Shown one piece after another: positions 1-7,767 of a DNA stretch of 11,076 nt. Within the stretch, counting starts at the first letter, position 1; each line of letters starts with the position of its first letter. Source of the DNA: Isohypsibius dastychi (taxonomy: Eukaryota; Tardigrada; Eutardigrada; Parachela; Isohypsibiidae). The notes under the pieces were generated by a model that saw only the letters and a list, made by a program, of their open reading frames with translations, was not told the origin of the DNA and did not search any database. Both the position numbers and the translations under genes were made by a program. Location: the NCBI GenBank assembly GCA_034696485.1, contig JAQIWT010001366.1, forward strand, positions 1 through 11,076, written 5' to 3'.

Positions 1-111
1 ATAAATAATCAATGGCAGCTCGCTGATGTTTGAACCATTTCATTTTCTTGATCCAGAAATAACCATTGGTTCAATTGGTATCAACACAATTATTTTCTTG
101 CGGCATACATT
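1..111. repeat. Left arm of long perfect inverted repeat
   Basis: Positions 1-111 are the exact reverse complement of 372-482 (paired positions sum to 483); I found no mismatch. The arm continues past the window's left edge, so its full length is unknown. It carries an inverted copy of the primase leader and first codons. It may be an inverted duplication, the junction of two element copies, or a fold-back assembly or amplification chimera. Confidence 0.93.
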
Positions 112-371
112 GGGCTTCGCTGCGGTCCTTTCTTCCAGCGTGCTTCCCAACCACACGTAAAAGAGGTATATACCTTTCGACTAATTTGTTCAACATCCAT
201 CAATCAACGCCAAAAACTGGCGAATATAAGCAAAGCGCATTCGAACTTTTTGGGGTTTTATTGATCCAGCAAAATACATGTAGATGACGGTCACACAAAG
301 GGTCATTCTTAAAATGCTTTCGGATAAAAAAATTTGCAAACTGTCTAGCAACTTATTATCTTTCAGAATTT
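112..371. promoter_or_regulatory. Spacer between inverted arms, possible promoter region
   Basis: This 260-bp stretch holds no convincing gene. It contains a perfect 12-bp palindrome with a TATATA core at 164-175 (AGGTATATACCT). A pyrimidine-rich stretch ending TTTCAG at 361-366 resembles a 3' splice site, so an untranslated first exon of the primase gene is possible. If the left arm continues as a second copy of the gene, this spacer would be its shared divergent promoter. The promoter role is inferred. Confidence 0.35.
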
Positions 372-482
372 AATGTATGCCGCAAGAAAATAATTGTGTT
401 GATACCAATTGAACCAATGGTTATTTCTGGATCAAGAAAATGAAATGGTTCAAACATCAGCGAGCTGCCATTGATTATTTAT
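372..482. repeat. Right arm of long perfect inverted repeat
   Basis: This is the reverse complement of 1-111. It spans the leader of the primase gene, its ATG at 440 and its first 14 codons. Coding sequence inside the arm makes a classical transposon terminal repeat less likely than an inverted duplication of a longer segment. Confidence 0.93.
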
Positions 483-3293
483 CACATGAAGATGATAGAT
501 TATTCGCATATGAAACTACCTCTACCGGCAGTAGAATGTTCCTTGTCTGTACAGCTACAGAGTTATTAAATCTGTTGAATGGAGAGTACGCACGATCGTC
601 TTTTTTTTACGAAGTTTTGACCGTTGATCGATCGTGTAAATTGTATTTTGATCTCGAGCATGTCAAGAGCGAAGATACAAATTTTGATACAGAAAAGGCA
701 TTGTCTGCCATTGCAACAAAGGTCCAACAGGAGTTCGGAGCGCACGACATTATTGTTTTAGATTCGACCACATCCTCCAAATGGAGCTGCCACGTCATCT
801 TTCCATCAATAGTCAAACCTACAAATAAAGATTTCAAGCAATTTATTTCGAAAGTTGCTGAGATGGAACAAACACGCTGTAGCACAACTGGTGGCCGCAA
901 ATCTTGTGTAGACCTTCAACCTTATAATATTAACCAACAATATCGGTTACTGAACTGCACAAAACGAGGAAAGAATTCGTTTCTACGAATACATTCGAGA
1001 ACGACTGAATCATTCAGAGCAATGGATGAACTTGAATTCCTAAAAACATCATTTGTCCTGGGAGGAAAGCATACTTTATCCGCCGTCAATCCGAATTCAG
1101 ACTCTACACTTCACGCCCAAGAACAAAACAGTAGAACCTTATGCAAAGGTAAATGAAACATTACACCGCGAATTAGCCATTCGCCGCTATGCAGAAGAAT
1201 CGAGAAGTGGGATGTGAGATTTGAGGTTTGCGAACTATTCACGAACTAATGCCTGTAGGTAGCGTACTTCACTCGGTCCTTCAGGTTGCTGAGGAGGATC
1301 TCTATTAGAATTAATTTGCAATTTCTGCAATTCAAATACTGCAACTTCTGAATACAGCACTCCAAGGGTATTCGATCGATCTTTTTCTTCGGCTATTAAA
1401 AAAATACCTTTATTTCTCAAAAAATTCTTCATCTCAAGTCTGTCTGATCATCATCAAAGGTAGGCCCTGGCCGCGAGGCAGACAAGGCGAGTGGTGGCAA
1501 TGAGCTACCTTGAGGGATTGAGATCTCAGAATCCACTTTACACACACGTCTATGGGTGGGGTACCTCATCGTTTACAATATCTAGAGCTTGGGGCAGATC
1601 GACGAACCATATTTGTGACACGCCATTTTGGGTCAGTTCTCAGCAACGGCCCAGAATTTTCTAAGATAGTGGCGGCTATCAACCACCCATCAACCATAGG
1701 ATGGCCTCTATCCTTAAACCCCCCCCCCCCCCCCCTCCCGCCCCCCCTTCTACTTTAGAGCGCCTCGCAAGCAGTCCCTTCAGCCAGTTGAATCTGGTCT
1801 TTTGCGTTCTGAACAATGTCCACGATATAAAAACTTGCAAGCACAAACCCGAGTACTAACACCTCACGCCTGCCAGCCTATTTCGGCTCTCGTTGCAGCT
1901 GAGCTAAAGGCTGTTTGAATTTCAAATGTACTAATTATCCCTCTCAATTCAATGCAGAAAATAATGAAATTGGGGAGATTCTACGGAGCCTGGCGATATC
2001 ATTCCGGTCCATGGTGGTTAAAGAAGCATTATTGTATGAAAATGGATGCCTGATATTTAAGACAAATTCGAAATTTTGTCTCGTTAAAAATGGAGATCAC
2101 CAAAACAACTTTATTTACTTTCTACACAAATTTGGTTTTTCAACTATACAACAACGTTGCTTGGATTCTGATTGCAAACGCGTGAACACATCGTCCAGTT
2201 GGCCGACTTTCTCGCTTTCGGAGCAGCAACTAAAAACATTGGCACATGACATCACATTACCCATGGAAACCAGTACTAAAAGATCCACCGATTCGCATAC
2301 ATCACATATTCTAGAAGTTGAACTAGAAGATATGACTGACACTGTCGTGATTCATGAGAGTTCCAACGAAATATCAATTCTGCCCAATTATACGGGAAGC
2401 CTCAAGGTATACCTCAGATTATCATGAAGCTACATACCCAAAAAACTCTTTTCTACAGGGAGCATTTAGTGCATCTACCGACAGTCTACAAGGAGTATTG
2501 ATAGCCAAGCGAAAAACCGAATCAGAACATCAATGGCTACTGACTATTCGCGACAAAACCCATATTAATTCCGACATCAAGTTCGTTGAAAACGAACAAG
2601 CTACCAGTATTGATGTTAATCCACCATGCATCATCTCAATTACCGAACACGAGATTATCAGTCTTGTCGACCAGTAAGTTTAATACAGTGAGCGATACCG
2701 CTAGAGTTATAATTCTCTATTTCAGAAAATACATGTCACTCAAAAAGTTCACCGTTGGATATAAAGACGAGAATTTACTGGAAGAATGGGATAAAACTTA
2801 CGGTACACCTATAATTCTAGTGGTCAATAACCGTCCATTGGGCACTTCGCTGAAGTTGCGTGCGATCTTGATAGCTCAAATCGAAAGTCATTCTGCAGGG
2901 TACGTAGTTACCATTTTGAGAGCGATACAACACGAACATCAACGATATTCTTATAGCTTCGAAATCATCGTCGAAGTCTCCAACATCAAAGAAGGCACTT
3001 ATCTCAGAAAAGATAAATCCGACTGCCGTTACCTCGCGTTCGATGGTACTGACACAACTGGAAAAATACGGATCGTCATGTTCGATGACTTAGTGCCAAA
3101 GTTTTTGACCTTGCTGAACGACGAATCCGTGGTTAAGATCATCAATCCAGCCGTGAAATTGGCAAACGTATTACATAATGATCCTACGATTTACCATACT
3201 AAATTTCAACTTCAAATCATGTATAACACGTTTATCGAAGCAAGCCACAAACGGTTCAAGCGTGAGACTATGATCAGCTCATTTTTACAGTAG
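440..3293 (+). CDS. PrimPol: PrimPol-type primase-polymerase, probably fused to RPA-like OB folds
   Basis: Proposed exons are 440-1148, about 1910-2406, 2459-2673 and 2726-3293. Together they give 1989 nt, or 662 residues plus stop, with every phase consistent. Exon 1 holds the archaeo-eukaryotic primase (AEP) core: motif I YFDLEH (D71, E73), motif II SCH (S116, H118) and motif III VDLQPYNINQQYRL (D158, R169). The layout follows eukaryotic PRIMPOL. Exon 2 holds the UL52-type zinc finger C293-x6-H300...C320-x4-C325, with the same spacing as human PRIMPOL, then an acidic linker near 370-390 that resembles its RPA-binding region. Exons 3-4 encode OB folds. Family knowledge says such enzymes prime DNA de novo and extend the primer. 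ATG 440 follows an in-frame TGA at 410. Exon 2 could instead begin at 1904, also in phase. The least certain junctions are intron 1 (long, weak acceptor) and the fusion intron 2407-2458. Confidence 0.82.
1149..1909 (+). other. Long intron or insertion splitting the primase gene
   Basis: About 760 bp separates the AEP core from the zinc-finger half. It begins CAAAG|GTAAAT and could end at GAG|C (1903) or AAAG|G (1909); both rejoin the frame. An alternative is an insertion flanked by the short repeat AAAGG (1146-1150 and 1906-1910), although no terminal inverted repeats are visible. It contains the poly-C tract at 1719-1747 and a 65-codon minus-strand open frame (1432-1235) that I do not recognise. 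All other well-defined introns here are 50-174 nt, so this one is an outlier. Confidence 0.55.
1719..1747. repeat. Poly-C tract in primase intron
   Basis: A C17 run (1719-1735) is followed by T, CCC, G and C7, and preceded by TTAAA. The complementary strand is G-rich and could form a G-quadruplex. A similar tract preceded by TTAAA sits in the helicase intron. Its exact length may be unreliable because of homopolymer error. Confidence 0.9.
2459..3293 (+). CDS. RPA70-like tandem OB-fold module
   Basis: This is the 3' part of the primase gene, listed separately because it may also be read as an independent gene. Two exons (2459-2673 and 2726-3293) are joined by a 52-nt GT..AG intron (2674-2725, acceptor CTCTATTTCAG). 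The first OB-like segment runs from LQGVLIAKRK to KKFTVGY. The second contains DTTGKIRIVMFDDL, then VVKIINPAVKLAN, in the arrangement of RPA70 DNA-binding domain B, where a D-x-T-G-x-I hairpin is followed by a strand and helix. The likely role is ssDNA binding at replication or priming sites, inferred from the fold. In exon 3 there is no in-frame ATG. A separate gene would need ATG 2354, whose frame crosses the proposed intron without a stop and overlaps the zinc-finger exon. The strong acceptor TTTTCTACAG at 2458 favours the fusion. Confidence 0.62.
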
Positions 3294-3878
3294 TATGACT
3301 GAAGCAGTTAATTTGCAAAAGCGTTTATTGCTGTTCTTGAATATACTACAGTCGGGTAACAAGAAAAATACTCACGGGTTCACGCAAAAAGGCGTGAAGT
3401 TCACTTGGTCTCTAGTATTGCATCTTGATAAACGGAAGTTGATATTATAAAACCAAAAGAAAAAATGAAATCTTTGAGATGGCTTGTACTTCCCGCCAGA
3501 ATGTAAGGTACATTCCGGCCAGTGTTACACGTTGAAAAATCTAACATTAATCTTGGTGGAAACGTGGCATGAATATTCGTGTCCCCCTCTCGTGCAGAGA
3601 TGTCTCTTGCCACGTTGTAGATCATCCATTTTCCCCTCTCGGAAATCATAATTCAGGTCCCGTTTCCCAAATCTGAACAGCTCGAAAGACGCTTAAACTG
3701 AGTGCACCTCTGAAAATAAGGCTTTTTTGGGAACTTTCGAGGTACACGGCCAACATTTGTGCCAGTTTGAAACACTGGATCGGAAATGGGAGCAAGGCGA
3801 GTAACTGAATCCAAGCCGAGCCTGTCGGTGGATACCGCTAGCCACGTGCGCCTTATACGTAACAAACGGGCGGGGCAT
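3294..3878. other. Intergenic region without convincing gene
   Basis: It lies between the end of the OB-fold module and the pseudogene. Short open frames on the minus strand (82 codons at 3649-3401 and 60-70 codons within 3653-3878) show no family I recognise. They could be decayed 3' sequence of the DmX-like pseudogene. No AATAAA is apparent just after the stop at 3293. Confidence 0.5.
3379..3398. other. Small hairpin downstream of primase/OB gene
   Basis: TTCACGC (3379-3385) and GCGTGAA (3392-3398) are perfect 7-bp arms around a 6-nt loop, AAAAAG. It lies about 85 bp past the stop codon, so it would sit in the 3' untranslated region or at a segment boundary. Its function is unknown. Confidence 0.5.
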
Positions 3879-3989
3879 TTAGTAACACAGGACTGATTGG
3901 TCAGAAGTCACGCTGGGAAGCCTATCGAAAGCAAGACTTGGTAGGACACCGGTAAATCGTGCTAGTCGATTGAGACTGTCGTCAGAACT

Positions 3990-6710
3990 TATTGCAAAAG
4001 TCCTCGAAGCCACCTCGATGATAACCAGCTGAATAATAGCCCAACTGTAAGAATACGGATCATAATGTTCCTTTTGCGTTTTTCTACCAATTTCATCCAA
4101 TTCCAACTCATTGGGCTCTTCTTCTTCATCACTAGCGACGGATTTGGATGAATCATAGTCGACATAGGGTGAATTGGCGGAAGTGTTTAGCTGGGGCTTC
4201 CGAAGCAGATGTTCGACGATGCCGACTCCCGGTGGGACGAACACTTCTTGAAACGATGAAACGTTGCTTATCTGAGCTCGTGAGTCCAAGCTGAGAGGAA
4301 CAGGACTGGGAGTTTTACTACTGCCGGATAAGTGCAGTCCGAAGACATTGGTGTTGAGAAGATGCCGGGATCTGGTGACGAAATCTTGGGCAGGGCTCGA
4401 GACAACCGAAATCACTACAGAAGTCTTATTATCAGTATAACCTTCTATTCGTATAGCTGAACGTTTACCTTATTTTCTCCGATCAATACGTCCGGTCCGG
4501 TTGACCTTTTTTGCTCCTCCTCCAAACATAGCCGACCAAGTTTTCACATTGAAGCTGATTCCAACCAGTCGGAACAACAAGTTGAAATCTCTAGTAGCCA
4601 ATCCAGCCGTCAGAAGCGACATGTATACCGCCACATACGCTTCCATCAACAACACGTACAATCTCGGTGATTACTCATCCTGTTCCCTGGCTAACAGCGC
4701 TCTCAGACTCTGCACCCCAGGCCACTTACTCGGCTGCGTCGTTGGTATTAGCCTTCCACCCACTTTCGTGTTCCTTCTTTGTCGCTGTTGAGTGAAATAA
4801 TATCCACCAGAGTTGATCAAAGTGGCTGCCAGAGTTTCAGTGTTGACGATGACGTATGTAGATTCTTCGCCGAATACGCGTCACTATCACATAAAGACTG
4901 ATAGGTCCAAGTAGAAAGCGCCAGTGCAAAGTTCCTAGTTGTATAGATGGGACCAAGTGCTTCCTCTGGCATAAGGGGACTCTTCTTCTCGGCGATTAAT
5001 TCAAGCAGGTCACGGGACATATTAGAGACGAGATTCATCGGATCACAGGAGATGGTCATTGGACCGGTGAGGAATGCAGACAAAAGCGGCAAGGTCGTCA
5101 CAAACGGGATCGAGGTGAAGAGTTGCTGCTGTTGTTGAACGGAGCCTTGATACAACTTGTGTGCAAGGAGGGCCAGTTCCATGTACACAGATGTAAGGAC
5201 ACCTCCGTCTCCGCCGTATAACTGTAAGAAGAACGTATGAACAAACGGATCTGAGCTTTCACTGTAACCGGTAGTCGTACTCGTACCTGACAATGGTGGA
5301 TCAAAGAACGGAGCCTTGATACAACTTGTGTGCAAGGAGGGCCAATTTCATGTACACAGATGTAAGAACACCTTCGTTTCCGCCGTATAACTGAAAGAAG
5401 AACGTATGAACAAAAGGTTCGAGCTTTCACTGTAACCCGATGTCGTACTCGTACCTGACAATGGTGGATCAAAGAACGCAACCATGATACAACTTGTGTG
5501 CAAGGAGAACCAGTTCCATGTACAAAGATGTAAGGACACCTCCGTTTCCGCCGTATAACTGAAAGAATAACGTATGAACAAACGGTTCTGAGCTTTCACT
5601 GTAACCGGATGTCGTACTCGTACCTGACAATGGTGAATCAAAGAACGCAACAGGTGCTGGTTATTCTGCAGCCAGATTTTCTTTCTCGTCATCCGCTGCA
5701 ATCTTGAATCAAAATCCATCTTTCCGCCGTCATAACCTCATGCAAAGATGCGTGTTCCCCAGAAGACAAAATCAGATTCCGATCATCCACTTCCACATGA
5801 TTCGGTTTCGCTTGATCGGGTTCAGTCGCCAACGCCGCGCCACTTTTATAACACAGCAACTTCAAAATCTCCACTTCCTTCTCCAGCCACATATACAAAA
5901 TATATCTCAGCTGTCCGCCATCATTTTCCGCACCAGACGCCTGAGTTCTTAACTCCTCGAGCAGAATCTTCAATCCAACAATGAACTTCAGTTGTTGCGC
6001 CATAATATCCGTTCTTTTGGACAAATCAACCGTGTTTGAAAGTATACTTGATCGGCGCGATGGGCTTGGCGATCTCGATACACGTCTGCTGACTGACCGA
6101 ATGGACCGCTTCTTGCATTGATCATCATCATCATCCCAATCGAGTCTCAATTCCTCTTCTTCCTTAATCCCCTTCTGGAATCTTCCAACTGAAGGAGAAG
6201 CCCAATCGACTTCAACGGCCGGGACTTTGACCTCCTCGATTTTACTGAGTCTGTCCGCAAAATTCGTGACGGTGTTTTCGTGGGTCGTGATGGACAATCG
6301 CCGTTCGATGGAGGAAATCGCATCTTTCTTTGGAGCCTTAGTGCTGGCTTGCACGTGATGGACCACGATGGGATGATTTCTGGAATATAAAGCGGTATTT
6401 GTAGGAAGTTTCGTGAAACCTGAACGATAACGCTTACGAAATTCGCCAACACTGAGACAGAGAACACATTTTGAATACGTTTTAAATGGTAAGAAAACCA
6501 ATGCAAAAACTTCAACAAAAGTGTCGGAAACTTCCCCCTTTCCTTATCAATCACTTTCGAAATACATGAGCAAAAGTCTGATTACCAGGTACCAAGTAAT
6601 AATTCTGCTCATGACTTCCATGTACGGCAAAAAGGGAACCGCTTCGTCTTCGACATAATCCAATTGTAGATCTTCCAGTTGGCCATTATTATTGGTTGAT
6701 AAATTTTGTT
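3990..6710 (-). pseudogene. DMXL: DmX-like (rabconnectin-3 alpha) pseudogene fragment
   Basis: It carries a middle-to-late part of a DmX-like protein, a WD-repeat regulator of V-ATPase assembly in animals. In gene order, recognisable stretches are PFLPYMEVMSRIITWYL (about 6640-6586, tentative), EEEELRLDWDDDDD, IMAQQLKF, GGQLRYILYMWLEKEVE, WLQNNQHLLRSL, LYGGDGGVLTSVYMELALL, TTLPLLSAF, SLCDSDAYSAK, KWPGVQSLRALLARE, EAYVAVYMSLL, FGGGAKK, SFQEVFVPP and DPYSYSWAIIQL. Introns are retained (a 65-nt one at 5286-5222), so it is a genomic copy, not a processed one. Damage includes a 1-nt loss near 5720, a 3-copy repeat over an exon junction (5137-5652), a frame change near 4865, a TAA at 4673-4671 and another break near 4440-4480. 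Homology fades below about 3990. Both outer ends of the protein are missing. It is either the host locus around the element or a captured gene fragment. Confidence 0.85.
5137..5652. repeat. Three-copy 168/169-bp tandem repeat over exon-intron-exon
   Basis: Copies start at 5137, 5306 and 5474, and a trailing partial copy starts at 5643. On the minus strand each unit contains the end of one DmX-like exon (RSLIHHCQ), a 64-65 nt intron and the start of the next exon (LYGG...LYQG). The copies differ by scattered substitutions and one intronic indel, so they are not freshly duplicated. Only the most 3' copy on the gene strand (5137-5305) continues into the downstream exon. The inner copies meet an in-frame TGA soon after the repeated exon part. 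Confidence 0.9.
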
Positions 6711-6810
6711 GTTACGAAGCTCTAATCATGCTGCTCGGCAACCACAGAGAACAATTCCGTTAATTTAACTTGGTTCACGATCAAAAACACTTCGTTACGA
6801 TCGAAGCATC
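6711..6810 (+). promoter_or_regulatory. Leader and probable promoter of transposase
   Basis: This is AT-rich sequence between the last pseudogene-like codons and the transposase ATG. It includes TTAATTTAACTT near 6761-6772 and a short inverted repeat CTTCG (6790-6794)/CGAAG (6802-6806) just before the start codon. The boundary between host-like and element sequence should lie around here, but I see no clear terminal repeat. Confidence 0.35.
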
Positions 6811-7734
6811 ATGTCGGAAGTTAGAAATTTACTTGACTTGATCGAATTAACCGGAGGTACTTCATGCAATCAAGTTTTACGATACATCCTACGTAATGAA
6901 ATCATACCACTGAAAAGAAAATGTGTACATCATCAGAACGAGATCTTGACATTGTCATATAGGAGTGATCGTCCTATATTTCCTTACGCATATCGCTGCA
7001 AAATTTCCAAAATCTGGCAGTCAGCGAAAACACACACGATTTACGAAGGAATACGCATGCCGTTAATTGAAGTACTTAAAATAATTTGCTTTTGGGCAAC
7101 AAAGCAATCCAATCACAGCGCAAGCGAAGCTTTGAGAATAAGCAGGGCTAGTATTGCCAAAATTTACCGACGGCTACGTAGAGTCTGCCATTGGATAATT
7201 ACTTGCATTGGAGCTCAAAAAATTGGCGGACCCGGCACCACTGTGGAGATTGATGAATCACAGATTTATTCCAGGTGTAAACGTAAGGGTCGAAGAATGA
7301 AGGCAGCAACTTGGGTGTTTGGCGGCGTTTGTCGTGAAACGAAAGAAGCTTTTGTTGTACCCATTGTGGACAGGCGAGCAGTCACACTCATGCCAATTAT
7401 TGTTGAAAAAATTGCAACGGGGACAACTATTATCTCAGACTGTTGGAGTGCATATAAGAGAATCAAAAAATTTGGATTTCGTCATCTCACAGTGAATCAC
7501 TCACGTACTTTCTTAAATTTCCAGAACGGCGCACACACAAACACAATTGAAAATATGTGGCGTTGGTTGAAAAGATGTATACCTTCAGCCGGTGGAAATA
7601 AGATATTATTGCGAAATCATATTTCACAATTTTTATGGTTTAGGTTGTATGGTAAAAACAACAAAGCTTATAGTCATATTGTGCAACATTTATCACGCTA
7701 TTATGCGGACACAAATCACGAAGAAGTTATTTAA
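6811..7734 (+). CDS. Merlin/IS1016-type DDE transposase (ISXO2-like)
   Basis: This is an intact, intronless 307-residue protein, a normal length for the IS1595/IS1016-Merlin group. The catalytic triad is D148 in VEIDES, D210 in IISDCWSAY and E247 in NTIENMWRWLK. The D210-E247 spacing is 36 residues, the DD36E pattern expected for Merlin. SRASIAKIYRRLRR (111-124) is likely a helix-turn-helix. The N-terminal zinc ribbon usual in ISXO2-like proteins looks degenerate: C38 and C63 remain but the CxxC pairs do not. The expected activity is cut-and-paste strand transfer at terminal inverted repeats, with 8-9 bp target duplications known for the family. The stop codon TAA overlaps an AATAAA signal. 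The gene is convergent with the helicase gene 33 bp away. The intact frame and triad suggest recent activity or selection. Confidence 0.93.
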   Translation: MSEVRNLLDLIELTGGTSCNQVLRYILRNEIIPLKRKCVHHQNEILTLSYRSDRPIFPYAYRCKISKIWQSAKTHTIYEGIRMPLIEVLKIICFWATKQSNHSASEALRISRASIAKIYRRLRRVCHWIITCIGAQKIGGPGTTVEIDESQIYSRCKRKGRRMKAATWVFGGVCRETKEAFVVPIVDRRAVTLMPIIVEKIATGTTIISDCWSAYKRIKKFGFRHLTVNHSRTFLNFQNGAHTNTIENMWRWLKRCIPSAGGNKILLRNHISQFLWFRLYGKNNKAYSHIVQHLSRYYADTNHEEVI

Positions 7735-7744
7735 TAAAATAACT
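7725..7744. terminator. Palindromic shared polyadenylation region
   Basis: Arms AGTTATTT (7725-7732) and AAATAACT (7737-7744) flank AATA. The plus strand reads AATAAA at 7733-7738, overlapping the transposase stop. The minus strand reads the variant ATTAAA, placed 24 nt or more beyond the helicase stop. One small palindrome could therefore supply 3' end signals to both convergent genes. The use as signal is inferred. Confidence 0.55.
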
Positions 7745-7767
7745 GATGAAAGCAGATAGATGATACA

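Noticed and set aside
66-287. 73-codon open frame on the plus strand across the left arm and spacer
   Set aside because: It runs antisense through the inverted copy of the primase leader and shows no recognisable motif; chance frame.
1235-1432. 65-codon minus-strand frame inside the primase intron
   Set aside because: Its composition is plausible, but it has no motif, an in-frame stop just upstream and no splice partner that I could support.
1552-1758. Open frame ending in a proline run inside the primase intron
   Set aside because: The prolines come only from the poly-C tract, and the rest has no recognisable family.
440-3293. Ordinary host PRIMPOL gene
   Set aside because: The motifs match PRIMPOL closely, but the OB-fold tail and the nearby DUF3987 helicase and transposase are not expected at a host locus. 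I cannot fully exclude it without a genome search.
4501-4791. 96-codon plus-strand frame opposite the pseudogene
   Set aside because: It is the antisense shadow of clear DmX-like coding segments (FGGGAKK, EAYVAVYMSLL).
5098-5719. Two long minus-strand frames through the tandem repeat
   Set aside because: They read the repeated exon in the wrong frame through introns; their repetitive sequence is a product of the duplication, not a repeat protein. Only the short exon segment WLQNNQHLLRSLIHHC is genuine.
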